Source: an uncultured Pseudomonadales bacterium (GTDB lineage Bacteria > Pseudomonadota > Gammaproteobacteria > Pseudomonadales > Cellvibrionaceae). From it: a DNA stretch of 48,767 nucleotides. Below the pieces are notes generated by a model. The model was not told the DNA's origin, did not search any database, and saw nothing but the letters and a program-made list of their open reading frames with translations. Position 1 is the first letter of the stretch, and each line of letters opens with the position of its first letter. Made by a program: the position numbers and the translations under genes. Below are positions 35,150-43,503 of this stretch, one piece after another. The stretch spans positions 1 through 48,767 of the forward strand of contig CANKXO010000009.1 of NCBI GenBank assembly GCA_947487765.1. The letters are read 5' to 3'.

Positions 35150-36358
35150 TTGGGTATCTTAATGATGATAGTAGGGATTGCTTTTTGGTTTATAGCAATT
35201 CTGTCACTTTTTCTTTTTGTAGAAGTTGTTGCTGCTTGGTTTGCTCGAAATCATTCCAATACCTCTAGCTCTGAATTACCATTAGGCTCAAATTGTCGAG
35301 CGGCTATTTTAATTCCTGCCCATAATGAAGAAGCTGTTATTGGTCAAACATTAGAATCAATTTTGCCTCAGTTACGCGATGGTGATGAGGTTGTTGTCGT
35401 TGCAGATAATTGTACGGATAGTACGAAAGATGTTGTGTCTGAATATATGTCAGAAGCGTATAAATTAACAGTTCTCGAGCGCATAGATGATAATAAGAGA
35501 GGGAAGGGCTACGCATTAGATCATGCGGTCAATTATATAAAGGGCAAACGCTTTGATGTGATCTTAATGGTCGATGCCGATTGTATCTTAGATGCTGATT
35601 GTCGAGATAAGTTAGCAGAAGAAACTCTGAAAACTAATAGGCCGGTGCAGGCTTTGTACTTAATGACGGCTGAGAAATCATCGGCCACGTTATCTTTAAA
35701 GCTATCTGAGTTTGCATGGAGTATAAAAAATAAAATAAGGCCGTCAGGCCTTTTGGCTTTAGGTGGTCCTTGTCAGCTTATGGGGACGGGGATGGCATTT
35801 CCAGCGGGGATGCTCGATGATACTGAATTAGCTTCTGGTTGCATTGTTGAAGATATGAAATTAGGGCTCGATCTGGCTATTGAGGGGGCTGCGCCTAAGT
35901 TTTTGCCAAGCACTACCGTATGGAGTAAGTTTCCGGATAGTTCTGAAGTTAGTGAAGGACAAAAGTCACGATGGGTACATGGGCATATGGAGATGATTCT
36001 ATTATATGTCCCCAAGCTTATAAAAGAGTTTATCAAAAAGCGTGATCTTAACTTGCTGCTTATAGGTTTTGATTTGCTTGTGCCACCTCTCATTTTGCTA
36101 TTAATTATTAATATATGTGCTCTGCTTCTTTCTTTGATAATCTCATTTTTTACCGGTAGTAGTATCTTTTTAGTTTCTCTAGCCTCCGTTTCTATGATAT
36201 CCGCGAGCATATTTATCGCCTGGCTACAGGAGGGGAGGCATATTTTGTCAGGGAAAGAACTTTTTTATGGCGGGCTCGCTATACTGAAAAAATTGTCTTT
36301 ATATGCACAGTTTTTAACAAATAAACGTAAAGATTGGAATAAAACATCAAGAAAGTAA
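35150..36358 (+). CDS. Membrane glycosyltransferase, family 2
   Basis: 402 aa. A hydrophobic N-terminal segment (about 5–28) precedes a GT-A catalytic domain with AILIPAHNEEAVIG, the DxD-type MVDADC (about 142–147), an EDMKLGLDL acceptor-site motif and RWVHGH, close to the QxxRW of processive enzymes. Two or three C-terminal helices (about 305–360) follow. It probably adds a sugar to the lipid-linked EPS repeat on the cytoplasmic face. The start is TTG behind AGAGGTAGG; an internal ATG at 35162 is the alternative. Nucleotide-sugar specificity cannot be read from sequence. Confidence 0.9.
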   Translation: MGILMMIVGIAFWFIAILSLFLFVEVVAAWFARNHSNTSSSELPLGSNCRAAILIPAHNEEAVIGQTLESILPQLRDGDEVVVVADNCTDSTKDVVSEYMSEAYKLTVLERIDDNKRGKGYALDHAVNYIKGKRFDVILMVDADCILDADCRDKLAEETLKTNRPVQALYLMTAEKSSATLSLKLSEFAWSIKNKIRPSGLLALGGPCQLMGTGMAFPAGMLDDTELASGCIVEDMKLGLDLAIEGAAPKFLPSTTVWSKFPDSSEVSEGQKSRWVHGHMEMILLYVPKLIKEFIKKRDLNLLLIGFDLLVPPLILLLIINICALLLSLIISFFTGSSIFLVSLASVSMISASIFIAWLQEGRHILSGKELFYGGLAILKKLSLYAQFLTNKRKDWNKTSRK

Positions 36359-36382
36359 TCGGTATGTTCAATAGGCTAATGT

Positions 36383-37120
36383 ATGGGATATGAAAAAATT
36401 TTGTCGGAAAATGTTTTTTTCGATAATTTAAATTTGGTGGAAGCCGCTGAGCAAATTCGTTTATTGTCTTTGGCTCCTGCATTTTCCTATGTTGTTACGC
36501 CTAATATCGACCATTTGGCAAGAGTTTCAGGTGATCGTGCAAATGAAGAGTTGAAGTCTATATATAAAAATGCGTCTTTATCATTATGCGATAGTCGAAT
36601 TGTTGATAAATTATTACGTTTTAAAAACAAAAAAATTAAAGAGGTTGTTCCAGGAAGTAGCTTAACTCAATATTTGTTTTCAGATGTATTAACGGATAAA
36701 GATAAGATTTTGATTGTTGGTGTGGAGCAACATTATATTGATAAGTTAAGGGGTATGTACCCTAGATTAACTATTGAACATATCAACCCTACAATGGGTT
36801 TTATCAATAAGTCTGAAGAAGTTGAGTCTTTAATCAAATCCATAGAATCCCTTAATGCTAATTATATCTTCTTAAGTGTTGGTTCTCCGCGGCAGGAGGT
36901 TTTGGCGGGGAAAATAGCAAAATCTTCTTCTGCTAGTGGTGTGGCTCTTTGTGTAGGGGCTTCGATATTATTTATTGTTGGGGCGGAGAGTCGGGCTCCG
37001 GCTTTTCTCCAGAAGTTGCATTTAGAATGGGCGTATCGAATGTTACAAAACCCACGCCGACTTTTTATGCGATATGCGCAAAATTTTTTATCTCTTCCTG
37101 TCATTTATAGGCATTTGTAG
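36383..37120 (+). CDS. WecG/TagA/CpsF-family glycosyltransferase
   Basis: 245 aa, the usual size for GT26. Family motifs are VVTPNIDHL (N41, D43), LCDSRIVDKLL (D70, in place of the common DG.G) and FLSVGSPRQE (164–172). Members transfer ManNAc, ManNAcA or glucuronic-type residues to a lipid-linked sugar early in polymer assembly. The gene follows the GT2 by 24 nt and is 5 nt from the first polymerase gene, so all three appear to be one transcript. The donor sugar is not predictable. Confidence 0.9.
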   Translation: MGYEKILSENVFFDNLNLVEAAEQIRLLSLAPAFSYVVTPNIDHLARVSGDRANEELKSIYKNASLSLCDSRIVDKLLRFKNKKIKEVVPGSSLTQYLFSDVLTDKDKILIVGVEQHYIDKLRGMYPRLTIEHINPTMGFINKSEEVESLIKSIESLNANYIFLSVGSPRQEVLAGKIAKSSSASGVALCVGASILFIVGAESRAPAFLQKLHLEWAYRMLQNPRRLFMRYAQNFLSLPVIYRHL

Positions 37121-37125
37121 TACTT

Positions 37126-38601
37126 ATGGGACCATTGTTAGCGTCATACATAATTATTATGGGGTCTTTAGTTTTTGGGGCCGTAGCTTGCTCATTCTCT
37201 TTTGGTGGAAAAATTGTTGCTAGGATTACTGTAATCTGGGCGATTATTCTTACTCTAGCGTTTTTTACTAGTATTTGGGCGCTGGCAGCAGTTGTTATCT
37301 TTGCCGCTGTTGCTATAAAGGATGAGCTTCCTGAAACAAAGGTTTTCTATTTTGTTGCTCTGATGCCTATTTTGCCATTGGAAGCCTACAATATTCCTTT
37401 TCCTGGTTTAAATTACCTATGGGAATTATCTTTTATTCGTATTCTTGTTTTAGGTTTGTTTTTTCCTTTATTTGTTATTTATGTATCTAGAGATTTACGT
37501 GATGGCGGTTTTTTTCGTCTGAGTGATCTTTTCTTTCTTTGTTTTATTGTGTTAACAGCGGTGATGACGTTAAGGTTGGGCAATGTCATTTCTGCATTAA
37601 GGGCTACGTTCAGTACTCTGGTTGATGTTGGAATACCTTATTTTGTCATTAGCCGATTTGTTTTTAGCTCTAAAGGCTTAAATTGGCTTTTATGTGGCTT
37701 TTTAATCAGTGCGGCTTTTTTATCCTTTTTCTCTATCTTTGAGAGTATTTTGAAATGGCGCTTATATTCCGAGGTGCTTGTCGCACTAAATTTAGAGTTC
37801 AGTCCTGTCGCATTGGTACCCTATTCTCGCTCAGGTGTTGTTAGGGCAAGTGGTGGCTCTATGTTGCAGCCATTGGCATTTGCTTACTTTATTTCTCTTG
37901 CTATTGTTGTCTGTTTCTTCTTATGGAAGAGAAATGTTATACGCTTTATTCCTGCGGGGATTTTGATGGGCCTGTATTTGTTAGCTCTTTTATTTACCGA
38001 TTCGAAAGGCGGTATGCTGAGTATGAGTGTGGGCTTGTTCATTATCTATTTTATGCAATTTCATAAGTCGATCAAATTGCTCTTTGGAATAGCTGGCGCC
38101 ATTATTTTTCCTATTATGATAGGCTATTTTATTACTTTTGGGTTTTCGGCAATCGATAGCCAAGGAAGCTATGAATACCGTTATCAACTAATCCTGAATT
38201 CATTGAGTGCAGTTTCGCAAAATTTATTGTTGGGATCTGCAGATTTTCTAAATGATCCTTCTCTTGAGAGAAGTCGTCAAGGTGAAGGGATTATTGATGT
38301 GGTCAATCTTTATCTTCAGGTGGTGCTTCAATATGGAATTATTGGGCTGTTTCTGTATGTGATGACATTTATTACTATTATTCGGGATGTTGTTAAGAAA
38401 AAGAGTGTTGTTGGGTTTGAGCATAAAGATTTACTTGTGGCTCTGTTAATTATGACCATGGTATTTATTGGTACTTGTTCTGATGTGAGTTATATCCCGT
38501 GGTATATAACATTTTTATGGGGAATATCTAGGGCGTATGTTAATTTTGAGGAAAAAGTGCCTGTATATTCCGAAACAGCATTAAAAAGTGCTACAAGTTA
38601 G
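37126..38601 (+). CDS. Wzy/O-antigen-ligase-like membrane protein, copy 1
   Basis: 491 aa with about 11–12 transmembrane helices. The C-terminal half has the layout of Wzy_C/WaaL-type proteins, with a long periplasmic segment containing YEYRYQLILNSLSAVSQN and SRQGEGIIDVVNLYLQV. It is a paralog of the next gene along its whole length. At the motif that is normally GSRGG this copy reads TDSKGGM, so the conserved Arg is Lys. The canonical NPLLGS reads NLLLGS. It should join repeat units or ligate the polymer. Whether it is active, specialised or regulatory is open. No Shine-Dalgarno sequence was seen; translation is probably coupled to the WecG-type gene. Confidence 0.82.
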   Translation: MGPLLASYIIIMGSLVFGAVACSFSFGGKIVARITVIWAIILTLAFFTSIWALAAVVIFAAVAIKDELPETKVFYFVALMPILPLEAYNIPFPGLNYLWELSFIRILVLGLFFPLFVIYVSRDLRDGGFFRLSDLFFLCFIVLTAVMTLRLGNVISALRATFSTLVDVGIPYFVISRFVFSSKGLNWLLCGFLISAAFLSFFSIFESILKWRLYSEVLVALNLEFSPVALVPYSRSGVVRASGGSMLQPLAFAYFISLAIVVCFFLWKRNVIRFIPAGILMGLYLLALLFTDSKGGMLSMSVGLFIIYFMQFHKSIKLLFGIAGAIIFPIMIGYFITFGFSAIDSQGSYEYRYQLILNSLSAVSQNLLLGSADFLNDPSLERSRQGEGIIDVVNLYLQVVLQYGIIGLFLYVMTFITIIRDVVKKKSVVGFEHKDLLVALLIMTMVFIGTCSDVSYIPWYITFLWGISRAYVNFEEKVPVYSETALKSATS

Positions 38602-38662
38602 GGTTCTTTAGCGTGTAGACTAGTTTTAAATTATCGCTGCTTGATATTTAGAGTAATTATTT

Positions 38663-40153
38663 ATGGGACCTTTACTCACTTGTTATATTATTATTATTGG
38701 CTCCGTGCTTTTCGGGGCTATAATTTGTTCTTTTTCTTTTGGCTTAAAGGCCGTCGCTAAGATTTCTATTGTCTGGATGGCAATCACTACGTTCGCGGTA
38801 TTTACTAACCTATGGGTGCTATTGGCATTTGCTGCATTTGCGGCAGTTGCCATAAGAAATGAGCCGCCTGAGGTTAAACTATATTACTTTATTGCATTTC
38901 TTCCTGTCTTGCCATTAGAGGCTTATAACATCCCTTTCCCTGGTGTTAACTATCTATGGGAATTGTCTTTTATTCGTTTTCTTTCTCTAAGTCTATTGTT
39001 TCCTTTATTTCTTGTTTATATTCTTAAAGATTCTCCGGGTGGAAAGGTTTTTAACGTAAGTGATTTATTCTTTCTCTTATTTATTATCTTGACTGCGATT
39101 ATGACTTTGAGATTGCCCACTTTAGTTGGCGCTATAAGAACAACGTTTTCATTGTTTGTAGAGGTGGTGCTGCCTTATTTTGTAATTAGTCGATTTCTGT
39201 TAAAGCCTCAAAGTCTAAATTGGATATTTTCAGCGTTCTTAGTGACAGCTGCATTCCTATCATTCTTCTCTATTTTTGAAAGCATATTGCAGTGGCGTTT
39301 TTATACTGAACTTCTTATTTCTTTAAATCTAGATTATGACCCTATAGCAATGGTTCCTTATGCTCGGTCAGGTGTTATACGGACTAGTGGTGGGCCGATG
39401 CTGCAGACGCTAGCTTTTGCTTATTTCATTTCATTAGCTATCATCGTCTGTTTTTTCTTTTGGCAAAAGGGGGTTATGCGTTTTATCCCCGCTGCAATGT
39501 TGCTGTCGCTATATGTTGTGGCGTTGTTATTTACAGGGTCTCGTGGCGGTATTCTAGCTGTGGTGACAGGTATTTTCGTGCTTTATTTCGTAAGGTCCCA
39601 CAAGTCGGTTAAGCTTTTGTTGACGATGGCTGGCGCGGTAATTATTCCTGTACTTATTGGATATTTCGCAGCGTTTGGTTTTTCTGCTATTGATAATGAG
39701 GGAACATTCGAATACAGGTATCAGTTAGTACTCAACTCTCTTAATGCCGTTTCACAAAACCCATTGTTGGGCTCAGATGGTTTTTTGAATAATGCATCAT
39801 TAGCTCAAAGTCGTCAGGGAGAGGGAATTATTGATGTGGTTAATATGTATTTATTGGTATTGCTGGAATATGGGGTGGTTGGGTTATTTTTATATGTGAT
39901 GATATTTGTCTCTATTATTAGAGACGTTGTTCGGAAAAAAAGTGTCCATGGGTTTGATCATAAAGAATTGTTACTAGCGCTTTTGTTTATGACATTAATA
40001 TTTATTGGAACTTGCTCTTATGTAAGTTTTATTCCGTGGTATGTGATTGTTTTTCTGGCAATTGCTAGAGCTTATTCTAGTTTTAGAGAGCATGTATCAG
40101 AGGAGTATAAAGTCTTTATGGAAAAGGTTTTTTATTCGAAGATATCAACCTAA
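38663..40153 (+). CDS. Wzy/O-antigen-ligase-like membrane protein, copy 2
   Basis: 496 aa with about 11–12 helices, paralogous to the preceding gene. Long identical blocks include LPLEAYNIPFPG, NYLWELSFIR and SRQGEGIIDVVN. This copy keeps the canonical TGSRGG and NPLLGS motifs of the Wzy_C family and so looks like the competent polymerase. The two genes share the first codons (MGPLL) and opening helix, indicating an old tandem duplication; synonymous positions are well diverged. A 61-nt gap with no terminator separates them. It is the last gene of the + operon and converges on the − operon. Confidence 0.85.
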   Translation: MGPLLTCYIIIIGSVLFGAIICSFSFGLKAVAKISIVWMAITTFAVFTNLWVLLAFAAFAAVAIRNEPPEVKLYYFIAFLPVLPLEAYNIPFPGVNYLWELSFIRFLSLSLLFPLFLVYILKDSPGGKVFNVSDLFFLLFIILTAIMTLRLPTLVGAIRTTFSLFVEVVLPYFVISRFLLKPQSLNWIFSAFLVTAAFLSFFSIFESILQWRFYTELLISLNLDYDPIAMVPYARSGVIRTSGGPMLQTLAFAYFISLAIIVCFFFWQKGVMRFIPAAMLLSLYVVALLFTGSRGGILAVVTGIFVLYFVRSHKSVKLLLTMAGAVIIPVLIGYFAAFGFSAIDNEGTFEYRYQLVLNSLNAVSQNPLLGSDGFLNNASLAQSRQGEGIIDVVNMYLLVLLEYGVVGLFLYVMIFVSIIRDVVRKKSVHGFDHKELLLALLFMTLIFIGTCSYVSFIPWYVIVFLAIARAYSSFREHVSEEYKVFMEKVFYSKIST

Positions 40154-40171
40154 ATGATTCAAAGGGTGGCT

Positions 40172-41287
40172 TTAAAAGCGACTCTTGGTGATATAGGTTG
40201 CTCCATTGGTTCCTGCATATTGAAGTGCGAGAGAGACTTCAGTGACATGCAAACAAAAATCAATTGATAGTATAGAATTTTCTTTATTTTTAATAGTATT
40301 GGCAATGGCTTGAACGCCCAATAAAAAATCCATTTTGGTGTTGCCGCGATCTAATTTGTTAACAGTGATTTCGCTAGGGTATTTAATCTGTTTTTTGAAA
40401 GGGGACAAGAAAGTTTTACGACGTATGCGCATTAGCTTGCGAAAATAGACTTTGTCATCGTTGTTCCAACATTCATCTAAGCTAATAATGCCTTTTTCAC
40501 CAAAAATACGAATTGTATGATCATGAGGTGCCACTATGGTTGTGCTTAATCGAGCGACAACACCATTTTCAAATTTTAATATGCCAAAAGATACATCAGC
40601 AGTATCTGATGGCTCTAATGGTGGTTCTGGGTCTATTTTTTCAGGGATAAGGCAGTCTGAAAATGCAGTAACACTTTTAACGGGTCCAAACATTTCCATC
40701 AGCCATGTTAAATAATACCCCGCGTGTTCTAATGTGCAGCCAACCTCAAATTCGTCTCGATAAGGCCACGGCGCACCACTAATACTTATCCACTTTTTAT
40801 AAGCCATCTTATGGACTAAGCCATCATCAAGCTCGGCATATACTAATTTAGGTTGACCACAAAAACCTTGTTTGACAGCGTGGGATAATGTTTTAGCCGC
40901 TTTGCCTAGTACGCTGCAAGGAGCAGACATAATTTGTAACTCATTGGTTTTGGCTAGCTCGGTTAACTCATTGGCTTCATCAAATGACATCGCTAAGGGC
41001 TTCTCACTATAGACATGCTTGTTCGCAGTGAGGCACTGCTTTGATATAGAGTAGTGAGATCGTGGGTCAGTTAAATTCAATACCAATGATACTTGCTCAT
41101 CTTCAAGAATTGCTTGTATGGATGGGTAACTTTTTAAAGAGTAATAATTGGTGAAAACGTTTAAGCGATCAGCATCTTTGTCATAAACGCCAAGAATATT
41201 GAGTTCAGGGTATGCATCAATGGTTGCCATGTAGTAATCTGCGACAAATCCACAGCCAATAATTGCAATATTTGTTTTGTTCGACAT
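40172..41287 (-). CDS. Gfo/Idh/MocA-family oxidoreductase
   Basis: 371 aa. A Rossmann domain opens with IAIIGCGFVADYYM (GCGFVA 11–16) and carries the family's EKP motif (EKPLAM, 95–100) with the catalytic Lys. The C-terminal half (SISGAPWPYRDEFEVGCTLEHAGYYL) is the Gfo/Idh/MocA alpha/beta sheet domain with a conserved His. Such enzymes oxidise or reduce nucleotide sugars with NAD(P). It is the last gene of the − EPS operon, 19 nt after the GT4. The substrate is probably a UDP- or dTDP-sugar, by context only. Confidence 0.88.
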   Translation of the reverse strand: MSNKTNIAIIGCGFVADYYMATIDAYPELNILGVYDKDADRLNVFTNYYSLKSYPSIQAILEDEQVSLVLNLTDPRSHYSISKQCLTANKHVYSEKPLAMSFDEANELTELAKTNELQIMSAPCSVLGKAAKTLSHAVKQGFCGQPKLVYAELDDGLVHKMAYKKWISISGAPWPYRDEFEVGCTLEHAGYYLTWLMEMFGPVKSVTAFSDCLIPEKIDPEPPLEPSDTADVSFGILKFENGVVARLSTTIVAPHDHTIRIFGEKGIISLDECWNNDDKVYFRKLMRIRRKTFLSPFKKQIKYPSEITVNKLDRGNTKMDFLLGVQAIANTIKNKENSILSIDFCLHVTEVSLALQYAGTNGATYITKSRF

Positions 41288-41306
41288 AAAATTTTAATCG
41301 GTTAAA

Positions 41307-42503
41307 TTAGTTGGCAGCTAGTAGCTTAGCGAGTTTGTCAACTTGTGCATCAATATTAAATTCTTCTACAACTTTTTGTCGTGCGTTGTGAGCAATTGTT
41401 TTACATGCGTCAGGATTGTCTAGGTAATAAGCAATTGCATCAGCTAACCCATCTTTATCAGAAGGGTATACTACTTGCCCGGTTACTTTATCGATGACTA
41501 ATTCTGTGACGCCACCAACATAGGTGGCGATCACAGGTACACCCATGGCCATTGCTTCCATTAAAGCGACAGGTATGCCTTCAGCAAAGCTGGGTAGGAC
41601 AAATATATCGCTATCATTCAGGGTTTCAGCGATAGTTTTTTGGTCAACAAAGCCTTTAAATATTACACTATCTTTAAGTTGAAACTGCTCTGCAGAGGAT
41701 TCGAGTCGTTTGCGATCCTCGCCATCCCCGAGTAAGGTTAATTCAAAATGATAACCTTGTTGCTTAAGTTGAGCGAGGCTTTCAAATAGCACGGGCACCC
41801 CTTTTTCAGCAGATAGGCGGCCAACATAGACTAGTTTTTTAACGTGGTCTGATGGCTCCCTGAAATTGAATTGTTCCGGGTTGATGCCGCAACGAATAAT
41901 TTTAAATTTATGCCAGTCTTCTTTGTTGCTATACAGCATCATCTGACTTTTACAAAAATGCCCAATACAAGAGATAAACTTAGAGTTGGCTGTTTTTGCA
42001 TCTAAAGCCCAATGTAAACCATCAAAGAAAATGTGTGGGCCATGAATGCTAATACTATAAGTAATGTCAGAAAATTTTGCAGAAAGTAGGGTGACTGTTC
42101 CGCTATTATCACCAAGATGATTGTGTAAATGTTCTACCTGGTTTTCTTCAACTAATTGAGAAAGTAAAATGGCTTCAAGAAAATACATTAATTGAAGTGC
42201 ATGGCCTTTAATCCCGGGGCGTGATGTTTTATACGCGAGTGCGAGAGTTCTTAGGTAATTACCAGGCTTAGCTGTAAGGGCTTTAAAGTGCACTTTAATT
42301 AGTGTTAGAGGTGAGCACGGTAAAAGATAATGCGTATTTTTCTTTTCATTAATGACTTCGTCATCAACATCGTGATCGCTGCCTGTTTTGCGAACAGAGA
42401 AAGTTAATACCTCAAACCCGCGTTCTCGTAATCCAATCACTTCCCGACGGATAAATGTATCGGTTGCTCGTGGGTAAGTGTTTGTGAAATAGGCCAGTCG
42501 CAC
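41307..42503 (-). CDS. Glycosyltransferase family 4
   Basis: 398 aa, GT-B fold. The N-terminus MRLAYFTNTYPRATDTFIRR resembles WcaL/colanic-acid-type transferases. The C-terminal domain has YVGRLSAEKGVPVLFES and the EX7E motif (FAEGIPVALMEAMAMGVPVI). It is soluble or peripherally attached and adds a sugar to the growing repeat. The start is GTG, with AAGGAA overlapping the stop region of the upstream epimerase gene (9 nt gap), so translation is coupled. Confidence 0.93.
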   Translation of the reverse strand: MRLAYFTNTYPRATDTFIRREVIGLRERGFEVLTFSVRKTGSDHDVDDEVINEKKNTHYLLPCSPLTLIKVHFKALTAKPGNYLRTLALAYKTSRPGIKGHALQLMYFLEAILLSQLVEENQVEHLHNHLGDNSGTVTLLSAKFSDITYSISIHGPHIFFDGLHWALDAKTANSKFISCIGHFCKSQMMLYSNKEDWHKFKIIRCGINPEQFNFREPSDHVKKLVYVGRLSAEKGVPVLFESLAQLKQQGYHFELTLLGDGEDRKRLESSAEQFQLKDSVIFKGFVDQKTIAETLNDSDIFVLPSFAEGIPVALMEAMAMGVPVIATYVGGVTELVIDKVTGQVVYPSDKDGLADAIAYYLDNPDACKTIAHNARQKVVEEFNIDAQVDKLAKLLAAN

Positions 42504-42512
42504 GTTATTTCC

Positions 42513-43460
42513 TTAATGATGTCTGGTTAAATTATCCGCTTTTGCGGAATTAAAGCGAAAAGGTTTCTGTCTGGCAGCAACACTATTTTTTCGGAAGCTG
42601 TCAGGAATTTTGTGGGCTTTTTTGGTGATGGTTAATACTTTGCGAATGATGCTGGCAACTAATGTGTAAGCTCGCCATGGTAGTGGTAAGTAGAAGCGAA
42701 GCTGACCTTGTTGTTTGAGTTGTTGTAAATAATCTTCTTGAGAAACAGGAGGTTTGCCCAGCAAATGAAAAACTTCATTGGATATCGTATGGTTTGTGGT
42801 AATAGATAAAATCTGTTTAGAAAGCTGTTTGACTTCAATGAGTGGTACATCGCCTTCATGCATTGCTACGAGGCCGATTCCTTTCTTAATATAGCCGGCA
42901 TGTGCATTTGATAAAATATCGTCACTATAAACTATGCCTGGCCTAATGGTCGCTAATTGTTTGTTTGTAGTTGCTTGCCAATCGCGATATAGCATTTCTT
43001 GGTCGCGCTTCATTCGCGCATATTCTCCAAGATTAATATCATCAGTGCACAACGGTGTCTTTTCATCGATAACTGTTAAGGGCACTGGTTTAATGTAATC
43101 CAGTACTGAAATGCTACTAATAGCAATTAGGCGATTGATGGCTGATTGCTGAATAGATTCTAATAATGATTTTGTGGAATTCAGTGTTTCTTGATATGGA
43201 TTTTTGCCGTGCAAGGATGCAGCTAGATGAATGACTGCATCACAATTGTTGAGTGCTTGTGAAAGCTTTTGAGTATCCATTAAATCACATTGTGTGATCC
43301 TTAGAGCGCTAATATCAGCTGTTAGTGCTAGAGCGGCTGCTAGTTCTTGTTTTGGCTGTCGTGAGATTGCAACAACGCTGTGCCCCTGAGAAAGTGCTTC
43401 AGAGACTACGTGCTGGCCAATAAAGCCGCTGGCGCCAGTAATAGCAATTTTCATAAACAT
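42513..43460 (-). CDS. NAD-dependent epimerase/dehydratase (extended SDR)
   Basis: 315 aa. It has the N-terminal nucleotide-binding GASGFIG (9–15) and an active-site YxxxK (Y147, K151 in YARMK), with a preceding SSISVLD segment. This fits sugar-nucleotide epimerases, dehydratases or 4-reductases of the WbpV/UDP-galactose-epimerase-like group. Two ATG options exist, at 43460 and 43454; the second gives the cleaner MKIAITGASG terminus. It is the third gene of the − EPS operon. The exact reaction cannot be deduced. Confidence 0.88.
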   Translation of the reverse strand: MFMKIAITGASGFIGQHVVSEALSQGHSVVAISRQPKQELAAALALTADISALRITQCDLMDTQKLSQALNNCDAVIHLAASLHGKNPYQETLNSTKSLLESIQQSAINRLIAISSISVLDYIKPVPLTVIDEKTPLCTDDINLGEYARMKRDQEMLYRDWQATTNKQLATIRPGIVYSDDILSNAHAGYIKKGIGLVAMHEGDVPLIEVKQLSKQILSITTNHTISNEVFHLLGKPPVSQEDYLQQLKQQGQLRFYLPLPWRAYTLVASIIRKVLTITKKAHKIPDSFRKNSVAARQKPFRFNSAKADNLTRHH

Positions 43461-43503
43461 ATAGCCATAATATTAACTTCACAAAAGTGTGAGTTCTGTA
43501 AAT

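Noticed and set aside
37126..40153. Single polymerase gene split by a frameshift
   Set aside because: Both copies are full length with their own starts and align to each other over the whole length, so this is a duplication.
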